DNA of 35,933 bases from Spongiibacteraceae bacterium UBA5047. GTDB taxonomy: Bacteria > Pseudomonadota > Gammaproteobacteria > Pseudomonadales > Spongiibacteraceae. This document shows, piece after piece, positions 24,152 through 33,166 of the stretch. The first letter of the stretch is position 1. Each line of letters opens with the position of its first letter. The position numbers were made by a program, and so were the translations under genes. The notes under the pieces are model-generated. The model ran no database searches and was not told the DNA's origin. It saw nothing but the letters and a program-made list of their open reading frames with translations. The stretch lies in assembly GCA_002415025.1 (NCBI GenBank), contig DIBR01000035.1, forward strand, positions 1 through 35,933, written 5' to 3'.

Positions 24152-25391
24152 ACTGTTGGTAGTACTGTCACTATTGGTGGTGCTTGCATTAATAAGCCTC
24201 TGGTGGGCCATGCGCGCTGATCGGTCAGTGCCGCTCGGCGTGGACGGTGATCGCAACGCGGACGTATTTCGGCAACGGCTCGCCGAGCTAGAGGCGGAGC
24301 GAGAGCGGGGTACGCTCGACGACGACAACTATGCTCAGCTGGAAACCGACCTGAAGCGGCAGTTGTTGGCCGAAACGGAAGGCGAAGGGGTCGCATCCGG
24401 CGCCGATCCTACGGGCAAAAAGGCACGCCATTCCAGCGTTCTAGTGATTGTTATCTTGCTCGGCGTTGTGGCAACCAGTGCAGTGGTATATCGGCAAATT
24501 GGCGGCTGGCCAGACCTTCGTTTTTACACCTTGCAGCAAAATTTTTCGGGTAAGCAAAGCTTGAGCGGCGACGACCTGCGTGATCTGACGCAGGCGATTG
24601 ATACCAGCCTGAGGTTTCGGCCGGATAACGTCGACCTGCGTTTCTGGCGTGCGCAGCTGGCGGTAGAGCAGGGAGACTTTGTTGCAGCGGTAGCGCACTA
24701 CAGAGAGCTTCTGCAAGCCCAGCCGGGCAGCGCAATGATTATGGCGCAGCTGGCGCAGGCCTTGTTTCTGCAAAATGGTCGCAAACTTGACGATGAGTCG
24801 CGTGCACTAATGCGCCGGGCGGTAGAGTTGGATCCGACCCAGACCACCGCGCTGGGTATGCTGGGCATCGATGCCTTTGATCGAGAGGATTACCCGGCAG
24901 CCATTGATCACTGGTCTTTGTTGCTGCGCAATATTTCCCCTGATGCTCCGCAGGCTGATGTGATTCGCCATGCCCTGGCGCGGGCCAAGCAAATGGTCTC
25001 TGCGGGCGGGGTTGCCCGGAAAGGTTCTGATGAAAGTGCGGTGGAAGGTATTCGGGTCAGAATTAGCAAAGGTGCGCATGAGCTTCCCCGCAGCGGTGTG
25101 CTGTATGTGTTTGCCAAGGCTGCGCAGGGGCCGGGTTTTCCGCTGGCCGTGGTGCGCAAGCCCCAGAATGCGGATGCCAGCTGGCCCCAGGAATTTACGC
25201 TGACTCCACAGGACGCGATGCGACCGGATATGACGCTTGATCAGTTTGAAAGCGTAAAGCTGACCGCGCGTTTCTCCCAAAGTGGCACCGTCTCGGCCGC
25301 TAGCGGGGATGTCGAGGGTAGCTCGGAGGCGATCACCTGGCGGGATCTCGATGCACCGGTAGAGCTGGTGCTGGACACCCGAATTCCCTAG
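24144..25391 (+). CDS. ccmI: Apocytochrome chaperone CcmI
   Basis: CcmI holds apocytochrome c for the haem lyase. The product has an N-terminal membrane helix, a leucine-zipper-like charged cytoplasmic loop (VFRQRLAELEAERERGTLDD), a second membrane helix (HSSVLVIVILLGVVATSAVV), TPR-like repeats (about 120-270) and a C-terminal beta-domain ending VELVLDTRIP. GTG 24144 (or 24141) overlaps the ccmH stop; the longer open frame starting at 23,940 is only a ccmH shadow. It is the last gene of the ccm operon. Confidence 0.9.
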   Translation: MTELLVVLSLLVVLALISLWWAMRADRSVPLGVDGDRNADVFRQRLAELEAERERGTLDDDNYAQLETDLKRQLLAETEGEGVASGADPTGKKARHSSVLVIVILLGVVATSAVVYRQIGGWPDLRFYTLQQNFSGKQSLSGDDLRDLTQAIDTSLRFRPDNVDLRFWRAQLAVEQGDFVAAVAHYRELLQAQPGSAMIMAQLAQALFLQNGRKLDDESRALMRRAVELDPTQTTALGMLGIDAFDREDYPAAIDHWSLLLRNISPDAPQADVIRHALARAKQMVSAGGVARKGSDESAVEGIRVRISKGAHELPRSGVLYVFAKAAQGPGFPLAVVRKPQNADASWPQEFTLTPQDAMRPDMTLDQFESVKLTARFSQSGTVSAASGDVEGSSEAITWRDLDAPVELVLDTRIP

Positions 25392-25393
25392 CA

Positions 25394-25419
25394 CCGGCCT
25401 GTTCGGTTGAGCAGGCCGG
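25394..25419 (+). terminator. Hairpin after the ccm operon
   Basis: CCGGCCTG and CAGGCCGG pair perfectly around a 10-base loop, directly after the ccmI stop. There is no T-run, so it is an atypical or rho-assisted terminator, or an mRNA-stabilising 3' hairpin. The 235-base gap before smc must also hold the smc promoter, which I could not place with confidence. Confidence 0.5.
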
Positions 25420-25626
25420 CGTGCGGGCTAATTCCGGCGAGACGGCCGTGCGGCCGATGTCGCAAGCGGGAAAAAAATGCCTGCCCGGCGTAGAGCCATG
25501 CCTGAATAATCGCTACACTAGCTGAAGTTTTTTGTCGCGTTGGCAATGCGCTTCGCCACCGCGACATTATTTAGCCATCACTACAATAATATCAATCACA
25601 TACGACACTATCTGGTAGTCATTTCT

Positions 25627-28600
25627 ATGCGCCTTAAATGCATCAAGTTGGCGGGGTTTAAGTCTTTTGTAGACCCGACCACGGTTTCCTTTCCCAGCAA
25701 CCTGGCAGCGGTTGTCGGGCCGAACGGCTGCGGAAAATCCAATATTATCGACGCGGTGCGCTGGGTGATGGGTGAAAGCTCAGCAAAAAACCTGCGTGGC
25801 GAGTCCATGACCGACGTTATTTTTAACGGTTCGGTCAACCGTCAGGAGGTCGGGCAGGCTTCCATTGAGCTGGTTTTCGATAACAGCAGCGGCAAGTTGG
25901 GTGGCGAATATGCCAGTTTCAGCGAGATTGGCATCAAACGAAAGGTGACCCGCGAGGGCACCTCCGAGTATTTCCTGAACGGCACCAAATGTCGCCGTCG
26001 CGATATCACCGATATTTTTCTGGGCACCGGGTTGGGGCCGCGTAGCTACGCCATTATCGAGCAGGGCATGATTTCACGCCTGATCGAATCCAAGCCGGAG
26101 GAGTTACGGGTATTCATTGAAGAAGCTGCAGGGATATCCAAATACAAGGAGCGCCGCCGCGAAACCGAGAGCCGGATGCGCCGTACCCGTGAAAATCTGG
26201 AGCGGCTGACTGACTTGCGCGACGAAATGGAACGCCAGCTTCAGCACCTTGAGAGGCAAGCAAGGTCAGCGGAAAAATATAAGGAATTCAAAGCAGAAGA
26301 GCGGCTTCTTAAAGCTCAGCTTCAGGCTTTGCAATGGCGCGGCATCAACGACAAGGTTGAAACCCGGGCCGCCCAGATACGCGAGCTGGAAGTTGAAGTC
26401 GAGTCGGTCGTTACCCAGCGTCAGTCCATTGAAACCGACAGCGAGAAGCAGCGCGACAGCCTGACCCAGTTAAATGATGCCCTCAATCAGGTGCAGGGCC
26501 GCTATTACAGCATGGGCGCAGAAATCAGCCGGGTTGAGCAGAGCATCAAACATCAGATGGATCGCGGTCGCCAGCTCAATGAAGACCTTGCTCGGGTTAC
26601 CCGCGATTATCAGGAAGCCCAGTCCCACCTCGACAGTGACAGTGAGAAAGTCGCGCACTGGCAGGAAGAGCTGGAAAGTATTACGCCCGAGCTGGAGCTG
26701 TCTCAGGCCCAGGAAGAAGAATCCCTGACCGCATTGACCGAGGCGGAAGAGGCGCACGGTGACTGGCAGCAGCGCTGGGACGAATTCAACCAGAATGCAG
26801 CAGCGCCGCGTCAGCAAGCTGAAGTTCAGCAGTCGCGTATCCAGCATCTGGAGCTGACTCTGCAGCGCCATCAGGACAAGATTCAGAAAATGGAGGCTGA
26901 AAGCGAAAGCCTCGTAGCGTCTGATGAAGATGCAGAAATTGAAGTTTTGCGCGAGCAGCTTGCAGAGATGGAACTGCAGGGCGAGGAGCGCCAGCTGCAG
27001 TTAGACGAATTACTGCCTGATATTGCCACGCAACGCGATACCCTCCAGCAACTGAGTGATGAACAGGACAAAGCCCGCAGTGAGCTGCAGACCATGAAAG
27101 GTCGCCGCGCCTCGCTGGAGGCTTTGCAACAGGCAGCATTGGGGCAGGGTGAGTCGGTTGAGAGCTGGCTTGAGGAAAAAGGTCTGGCCAATGCCGCGCG
27201 TGCTGCCGAGCAACTTGATGTGGAATCAGGTTGGGAGCTGGCGGTAGAAACGGTACTCGGAGATCAGTTACAGGCGGTTTGTGTTAGCGCCATCGATGAT
27301 CTGGCGAGCTCTGTGTCCGATATTGCTAACGGCCGGCTCACGCTGGTGGACGGCACCGAGGTGGCGGCGTCCGGCAATGCTGCGAGTCTGTCGCATAAAT
27401 TGCGCGGTGCTGGCAATACACTGGCATCGGTTCTGGCAGCCGTAGAAACGGCAGAAAGCCTGCAAGACGCATTGGCACGCCGGCGCGACCTGAGCGCAGG
27501 TCAGTCAATCATTACCCGCGAGGGCATCTGGCTGGGGCCGAACTGGATTCGGGTAGCACGGCCCGACGACAACGAACAGGGCGTTATCAAGCGCCAGCAG
27601 GAACTGTCTGATTTAACCGAGAAGCTGGCCGCTACCGAGCAGCGGCTGCAGACGATTGACCAGGATATTCAGGCGCGCCGCGAGTCTATTCAGGCAGCAG
27701 AATCCAGGCGCGATCAACTCCAGCGTGACATTCAACAGCACGGTCGTCAGTACGGTGAACTCAAGTCGACATTGAGCGGCCATCAGGCCCGCATCGAACA
27801 GATTATCAGCCGTCGAGAGCGTCTGAGTACTGAACTTGAAGAGCAGCGCAGCCAGTATCGGCAGGAGCAGGCTTCACTCAGCGAGGCGCGTAATGTGCTT
27901 TCGGCAGCGATTGAGGCGATGGAGCGTGATTCCGGTCAGCGCGAGGCCTTGATGCTCGAGCGCGATACGCTGCGCGCCACGCTGGATCAGGCGCGTCAAA
28001 AAGCCCGCCACGACAAGGATCAGGCGCACCAGTTGGCCATGCGCTCGCAAAGCCTGAGTGCGCAACTCGATTCGGTGGGGCAGGCCATAGCCCGGGCCAA
28101 TGATCAGGTTGCCCAGCTGGAAAAGCGCCGCGAAGAATTGCAGGCATCGCTGCTCGAGAGTAGCGAGCCGATAGACGCCATGAAGCTAGAGCTTGAGGAG
28201 CGCCTTGAGCAGCGTCTGGTTGTCGAGGAAGAGCTGACCGAAGCGCGCCGCAATGTAGAAAGTGTCGATCACGTGATGCGCGATCTTGACCGTCGCCGCA
28301 ATGAGGTTGAGAACAGCTTGCAGGCGGTTCGCGGTCGGCTCGAGCAGGCACGTCTTAACAATCAGGAGCTGCAGGTGCGGCGACGCACTCTGCAGGAGCA
28401 ACTGGCTGAAGGTCAGCACGATCTCGATGAGATTCTGGCTGCCCTGCCAGACGAGGCAGGCGAGACCGAGTGGCAGTCCCGGCTGGAGCAGGTGGGGCGC
28501 CGGATCGAGCGGCTTGGCGCTATCAACCTGGCAGCGATCGATGAGTACCAGTCTCAGTCTGAGCGCAAGCGCTATCTCGACGCCCAGAACGACGACTTGA

Positions 28601-29127
28601 ATGAGGCGCTTGAAACGCTGGAAGCGGCTATTCGCCGGATTGACCGCGAAACCCGCAACCGCTTTAAAGAGACCTTTGATCAGGTTAACGCCGGCTTGCA
28701 GGAGTTGTTCCCGAAAGTATTCGGTGGCGGCAGCGCCTCGCTGGAGATGACCGGTGACGACCTCCTCGATACCGGGATTGCCATCATGGCCCGCCCGCCG
28801 GGCAAGAAGAACAGCACCATCCATCTGTTATCCGGTGGCGAGAAGGCCTTGACGGCGATCGCGCTGGTATTCTCCATTTTCCGGTTGAACCCGGCTCCCT
28901 TCTGTATGCTCGATGAGGTTGATGCGCCACTGGATGATGCCAACGTCGGGCGCTATGCGCGTATGGTCAAGGAAATGGCGGAGCAGGTGCAGTTTATCTT
29001 CATTACCCATAACAAGATTGCGATGGAAATGGCCGAGCAGCTGATGGGCGTCACCATGCATGAGCCGGGTGTGTCGCGTCTGGTGTCGGTGGATCTCGAA
29101 GAAGCCGCCGAGATGGCTGCGTTGTAA
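25627..29127 (+). CDS. smc: Chromosome segregation ATPase SMC
   Basis: SMC condenses and helps segregate the chromosome as a ring with ScpA and ScpB. The 1166-residue product has a head with Walker A GPNGCGKSNIIDAVRW (31-46), a long coiled coil, a hinge (roughly 520-650, GWELAVETVLGDQLQAVCVS), a returning coiled coil, and the second head half with the signature LLSGGEKALTAIAL and Walker B FCMLDEVDAPLDD. ATG 25627 starts exactly at the conserved MRLKCIKLAGFKSF; the frame is open 29 codons further upstream without homology. It is followed by zipA and ligA, as in Pseudomonas. Confidence 0.96.
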   Translation: MRLKCIKLAGFKSFVDPTTVSFPSNLAAVVGPNGCGKSNIIDAVRWVMGESSAKNLRGESMTDVIFNGSVNRQEVGQASIELVFDNSSGKLGGEYASFSEIGIKRKVTREGTSEYFLNGTKCRRRDITDIFLGTGLGPRSYAIIEQGMISRLIESKPEELRVFIEEAAGISKYKERRRETESRMRRTRENLERLTDLRDEMERQLQHLERQARSAEKYKEFKAEERLLKAQLQALQWRGINDKVETRAAQIRELEVEVESVVTQRQSIETDSEKQRDSLTQLNDALNQVQGRYYSMGAEISRVEQSIKHQMDRGRQLNEDLARVTRDYQEAQSHLDSDSEKVAHWQEELESITPELELSQAQEEESLTALTEAEEAHGDWQQRWDEFNQNAAAPRQQAEVQQSRIQHLELTLQRHQDKIQKMEAESESLVASDEDAEIEVLREQLAEMELQGEERQLQLDELLPDIATQRDTLQQLSDEQDKARSELQTMKGRRASLEALQQAALGQGESVESWLEEKGLANAARAAEQLDVESGWELAVETVLGDQLQAVCVSAIDDLASSVSDIANGRLTLVDGTEVAASGNAASLSHKLRGAGNTLASVLAAVETAESLQDALARRRDLSAGQSIITREGIWLGPNWIRVARPDDNEQGVIKRQQELSDLTEKLAATEQRLQTIDQDIQARRESIQAAESRRDQLQRDIQQHGRQYGELKSTLSGHQARIEQIISRRERLSTELEEQRSQYRQEQASLSEARNVLSAAIEAMERDSGQREALMLERDTLRATLDQARQKARHDKDQAHQLAMRSQSLSAQLDSVGQAIARANDQVAQLEKRREELQASLLESSEPIDAMKLELEERLEQRLVVEEELTEARRNVESVDHVMRDLDRRRNEVENSLQAVRGRLEQARLNNQELQVRRRTLQEQLAEGQHDLDEILAALPDEAGETEWQSRLEQVGRRIERLGAINLAAIDEYQSQSERKRYLDAQNDDLNEALETLEAAIRRIDRETRNRFKETFDQVNAGLQELFPKVFGGGSASLEMTGDDLLDTGIAIMARPPGKKNSTIHLLSGGEKALTAIALVFSIFRLNPAPFCMLDEVDAPLDDANVGRYARMVKEMAEQVQFIFITHNKIAMEMAEQLMGVTMHEPGVSRLVSVDLEEAAEMAAL

Positions 29128-29250
29128 GCGGCTGCCGGGTCGGCGGTTTTGGTATTTTACGGGCCGGGCAACACTGGCAAGTGAATCCAAGCAGTGACAA
29201 AATACCGGCTCATCGGTTTTGAGTAGCCGCGGGGAGAGTACGGAAGGTCG

Positions 29251-30246
29251 ATGGAACTCAACGTAAGAGACTGGTTAATCATACTCGGCAGCCTGGTAGC
29301 TGCCGGTTTTATACTGGATGCCTATCGCCGCGTACGCGCTGGTTACAACGACAAGTTGCGTTTGTCGGGTAAGCAGCGCGACGATGACGATGAGTTGAGC
29401 AATCCTGAGCTGCCGGGCGGAGGTGCCCGCGTGGTGTCTCGCTCCAAAACCATTCCCAGCTACGAAAAAGCACAAGACGACCGGGTGCGGCAAAACAAAG
29501 CCTCGCCTGATGATGGCCCTGTTCCGGTATTGATGGATTCTGTTGAGACTGCGGGCGATGCCCCGGACGACGCTCCCGACGAGTTGCCGCAAGAGCGCGC
29601 TGACGGCCCTTCCGGTGCTGATATGGTGAGCGACGCGCAGGGCGCGGCTGATGCCGCTACTTCTCTGGGTGAGCTGGCCTATGAGCCGGGCGAGGCTTTG
29701 CCTGAAGCACCGCCCGAAGCCCGCGAGCTCGATTTGAATCAGCCTCCTGCTGACAAGCAGACTGCCCCGGCCCGCGAAGCTGCCGGTGGCACCAAGCCTG
29801 AACCCTCAAACAAAGAGCCTGACGAGATTATTGTGTTGCATGTGGTCGCCGCTGGCGGCGGGCTGATCACCGGCAGCGCCTTGCTCCAGATACTGCTGGC
29901 CTGTGATGTTCGCTACGGCAGAATGGACATCTTTCATCGCTACGAGGAACCGGGCGGTGAAGGGGCAGAGCAGTTCAGTGTAGTTAACATGGTGGCGCCG
30001 GGCACCTTTGATCTTGATGACATGGATAGTTTCAGCAGCCCAGGCGTCAGCTTTTTCATGAAGCTGCCGGGGCCTAAAGAGCCCATTAAAGCTTTTGATT
30101 GCATGGTAGAAACCGCGCAATGTCTGATAAAAAATCTCGACTGTGAGTTGCAAGATGAAGCGCACAGCGTTGTTACAACCCAGACGCTCCAGCACTTGCG
30201 GCAGCGTATCCGCGATTTTGAACGTCGTCAGCTCACCCTGGTTTAA
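29251..30246 (+). CDS. zipA: Cell division protein ZipA
   Basis: ZipA tethers FtsZ to the inner membrane in gammaproteobacteria. The 331-residue product has an N-terminal membrane anchor (DWLIILGSLVAAGFILDAY), a charged stretch, a long Pro/Ala/Glu-rich linker (about 90-190), and a C-terminal FtsZ-binding domain (from about 193, EIIVLHVVAAGGGLITGSAL to the final helix). GGAAGG precedes ATG 29251. The linker is poorly conserved as usual. The gene lies between smc and ligA, its common position. Confidence 0.94.
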   Translation: MELNVRDWLIILGSLVAAGFILDAYRRVRAGYNDKLRLSGKQRDDDDELSNPELPGGGARVVSRSKTIPSYEKAQDDRVRQNKASPDDGPVPVLMDSVETAGDAPDDAPDELPQERADGPSGADMVSDAQGAADAATSLGELAYEPGEALPEAPPEARELDLNQPPADKQTAPAREAAGGTKPEPSNKEPDEIIVLHVVAAGGGLITGSALLQILLACDVRYGRMDIFHRYEEPGGEGAEQFSVVNMVAPGTFDLDDMDSFSSPGVSFFMKLPGPKEPIKAFDCMVETAQCLIKNLDCELQDEAHSVVTTQTLQHLRQRIRDFERRQLTLV

Positions 30247-30290
30247 GGGGCGGGCTGAATGACGGGCTCTCACTGCGACGACGGACACTA

Positions 30291-32309
30291 ATGAGTAAAG
30301 CTGATGTTCGCGCCAGGATAGAAACCCTGCGCGAAGCCCTGACCGAGCACAACCACAATTACTACGTGCTCGATCAGCCTGCTATCCCCGATGCCGAATA
30401 CGACCGCCTTTTTCAGGAGCTGTTAGCACTGGAGCAGGCAAACCCCGACCTGCAGTCTTCTGATTCTCCTACATTACGCGTTGGCGGTGAGGCGCTTGCG
30501 GCGTTTGACGAAGTTGCCCATCTGGTGCCCATGTTGTCTCTGGATAACGTTTTCGACGAGCAGGCCCTGCGTGACTTTGAGCAACGCATAAAGACTCGCC
30601 TCGGCACCGACCAGCCAATTGAATTCGCCTGCGAACCGAAGCTCGACGGCATTGCCTTGAGCTTGTTGTACCGCGATGGTGTGCTGGTGCGGGGTGCCAC
30701 CCGTGGCGATGGGCGCAAAGGTGAAGACATTACCCGGAACGTTAAAACCATCGCTTCGGTGCCCCTGCGCTTGCGTGGCAGCGGCTGGCCGGAGGAGCTG
30801 GAAGTGCGCGGTGAGGTGTACATGCCCCGCGCCGGCTTTGCGGCTATGAATGACGCTGCCCGCGCCAGGGGAGAAAAGGTATTTGTTAATCCGCGTAATG
30901 CTGCGGCCGGCAGCTTGCGCCAGCTCGACAGCCGGATAACGGCCAGCCGGCCACTGGAGCTCGGTGTTTACGGGGTCGCTATTCGCGGTGACAACAGCCC
31001 CTGCCGGAAACACAGCGAGAATCTTGCGCTGCTCGCCGAGTGGGGCTTTCGGGTCAGCGCCGAGCTGCAGACCGTTATGGGTGCAGAGGGATGTCTGGGC
31101 TACTACGAATACCTGCTGAACAAGCGTGACCAGCTCGCCTATGATATCGACGGTATCGTCTTCAAGGTTGACGATATTTCACTGCAGCAAACGCTGGGCT
31201 TTGTTTCGCGCGCGCCACGCTGGGCGGTGGCCCACAAGTTTCCCGCGCAGGAAGAGCTCACGCTCTTGCAGGACGTCGAATTCCAGGTGGGGCGCACCGG
31301 TGCCATTACGCCGGTTGCCCGGTTGGAGCCGGTCTTTGTCGGCGGAGTGACCGTCAGCAACGCCACCTTGCATAACGTCGATGAAATTCGCCGGCTGGAT
31401 GCGCGCATAGGCGATACCGTGATAGTGCGCCGAGCGGGCGATGTAATCCCCCAGATTGTGCAGGTGGTGCTTGACCGCCGGCCTTCCGGAGCGCAGGAAA
31501 TAATCATGCCTGCCACGTGCCCGGTGTGTGGCAGCGACGCCGAACGGGTTGAAGGCGAGGCGGTAACGCGCTGTACCGCAGGTTTGATCTGCGCTGCGCA
31601 GCGGGGCGAGGCGATCAAACACTTTGCCTCGCGCAAGGCGATGGATATCGAAGGTCTGGGCGATAAACTGGTTGATGTGCTGGTAGAGAAAGAGCTGATT
31701 CGCCACCCCGGTGAGCTATACGCCCTCGACGCTCAAACCCTGGCGGGGCTGGATCGGATGGGCACGAAATCAGCCGCCAACCTGGTTGATGCTCTGGAAA
31801 AGAGTAAAGCCACCAGCTTGCCGGCCTTTATCTACGCCTTGGGCATTCGGGAAGTAGGCGAGGCCACAGCACTCAATCTTGCCCGGCATTTTGGCTCGCT
31901 GGAGGCGGTTATGGCGGCAGATAGCGAAGCCTTGTTGGCGGTGCCGGATGTGGGGCCGATAGTGGCTGCGCATATTGAACATTTTTTTGCCGAGCCGCAT
32001 AACCGCGAGGTTGTGGAATCGCTGCGCGCGGCGGGCGTTCACTGGCCGGATATTGAGCTGCCGGACTCTGCCGCTCAGCCTCTCGCCGGTCAAACGTGGG
32101 TGGTGACCGGCACCCTCGAAAGCATGACACGCGACGACGCAAAAGCGGCTCTGCAAGCACTGGGTGCCAAGGTGGCGGGTAGTGTTTCCGCAAAAACCCA
32201 TTGTCTGGTGGCGGGGCCGGGGGCGGGCTCCAAGCTTGCCAAGGCCGAAAAGCTGGGTATCGAGATCATTGACGAGGATGAATTTATCAAACGTTTGGAG
32301 CGCAGCTGA
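30291..32309 (+). CDS. ligA: NAD-dependent DNA ligase LigA
   Basis: LigA seals nicks in DNA using NAD. The 672-residue product has all the domains: Ia (YYVLDQPAIPDAEYD), adenylation with the active Lys at 117 (EPKLDGIALSLLY), OB fold (GRTGAITPVARLEPV), Cys4 zinc finger (CPVCGSDAERVEGEAVTRC, then LIC), HhH repeats and a C-terminal BRCT domain (LAGQTWVVTGTLESMTRDDA). Length and motifs are standard. The stop overlaps the next gene by one base (TGATG). Confidence 0.96.
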   Translation: MSKADVRARIETLREALTEHNHNYYVLDQPAIPDAEYDRLFQELLALEQANPDLQSSDSPTLRVGGEALAAFDEVAHLVPMLSLDNVFDEQALRDFEQRIKTRLGTDQPIEFACEPKLDGIALSLLYRDGVLVRGATRGDGRKGEDITRNVKTIASVPLRLRGSGWPEELEVRGEVYMPRAGFAAMNDAARARGEKVFVNPRNAAAGSLRQLDSRITASRPLELGVYGVAIRGDNSPCRKHSENLALLAEWGFRVSAELQTVMGAEGCLGYYEYLLNKRDQLAYDIDGIVFKVDDISLQQTLGFVSRAPRWAVAHKFPAQEELTLLQDVEFQVGRTGAITPVARLEPVFVGGVTVSNATLHNVDEIRRLDARIGDTVIVRRAGDVIPQIVQVVLDRRPSGAQEIIMPATCPVCGSDAERVEGEAVTRCTAGLICAAQRGEAIKHFASRKAMDIEGLGDKLVDVLVEKELIRHPGELYALDAQTLAGLDRMGTKSAANLVDALEKSKATSLPAFIYALGIREVGEATALNLARHFGSLEAVMAADSEALLAVPDVGPIVAAHIEHFFAEPHNREVVESLRAAGVHWPDIELPDSAAQPLAGQTWVVTGTLESMTRDDAKAALQALGAKVAGSVSAKTHCLVAGPGAGSKLAKAEKLGIEIIDEDEFIKRLERS

Positions 32310-32914
32310 TGACACGATTTGCACTGGGAATACTAGTAGCCGCGTTACTGGGCGGGTGTGCCAGTGCTCCGAGCAATGTGGATAATATTTGCGAAATCTT
32401 CCGCGAAAAAGATGACTGGTACGACGATGCCAAGAAGGCCTCTAAAAACTGGGGTGCGCCTATTCCCACCATGATGGCTATTATGCATCAGGAGTCGCGC
32501 TTTCGTGCCAAGGCGCGGCCGCCGCGAAAATACTTTCTCTGGATAATTCCGGCAGGGCGGCTGTCTGACGCTTACGGTTATGCCCAGGCCAAGGATGCCA
32601 CCTGGGACTGGTATATTGATAAAAGCGGCAATCGCGGTGCCGATCGTGATGATTTTGACGATGCCGTCGACTTCGTTGGCTGGTACAACAGTCAGTCTCA
32701 GCGGCTTTGCAAGATCAACCCGGCGGACACCTACCATCTCTATTTGGCTTACCATGAAGGGCACGGCGGCTTTAATCGCCGCACCTTTGCCAATAAGGAG
32801 TGGCTCAAGCGGGTGGCCCACAAAGTTTCTGCGCGCTCGCAGACCTATAGCCAGCAACTGGCCAGTTGCCGGGAAGAGCTGGAAAGCCGGGGCTGGTTTT
32901 TCGGCTGGTTCTAG
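32309..32914 (+). CDS. Lipoprotein with transglycosylase SLT-like domain
   Basis: The 201-residue product begins with a lipoprotein signal whose lipobox is LLGGC, lipid Cys at 17. The rest resembles a lytic transglycosylase (SLT) domain: the catalytic Glu is probably in IMHQESRFRAKA, followed by DAYGYAQAKDATWDWY, a loop with DDAVDFVGWY, and a late YHLYLAYHEGHGGFNRR matching the conserved Tyr and Gly segment. It would act on peptidoglycan from the outer or inner membrane. ATG 32309 overlaps the ligA stop. A 252-base gap with no gene follows. Confidence 0.82.
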   Translation: MTRFALGILVAALLGGCASAPSNVDNICEIFREKDDWYDDAKKASKNWGAPIPTMMAIMHQESRFRAKARPPRKYFLWIIPAGRLSDAYGYAQAKDATWDWYIDKSGNRGADRDDFDDAVDFVGWYNSQSQRLCKINPADTYHLYLAYHEGHGGFNRRTFANKEWLKRVAHKVSARSQTYSQQLASCREELESRGWFFGWF

Positions 32915-33166
32915 GTGCCCGGCTGGCCGGATTCTGTGTCTTTAAATTTCACGAGGCTGCATTCCCTGTCAATTTATTACAGGATGGCTGTTACCTTATA
33001 CCAATGATTTCTTTCGAGATTTTCCCGCCTCCCAGTCTATTTATTTGCTGAATTATCACTATCAATGTGCTGTAATCGTTCTGTTTAGGCCGGTGTAAAG
33101 CAGTTTTTGGCATAAGCCGCTGCTGCCCTGGCACTGGAAGTCACAGGACAGATAACGGGAAGACCA

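Noticed and set aside
29806..30288. 160-codon minus-strand frame under zipA
   Set aside because: It is antisense to the conserved FtsZ-binding domain of ZipA and has no start or family support.
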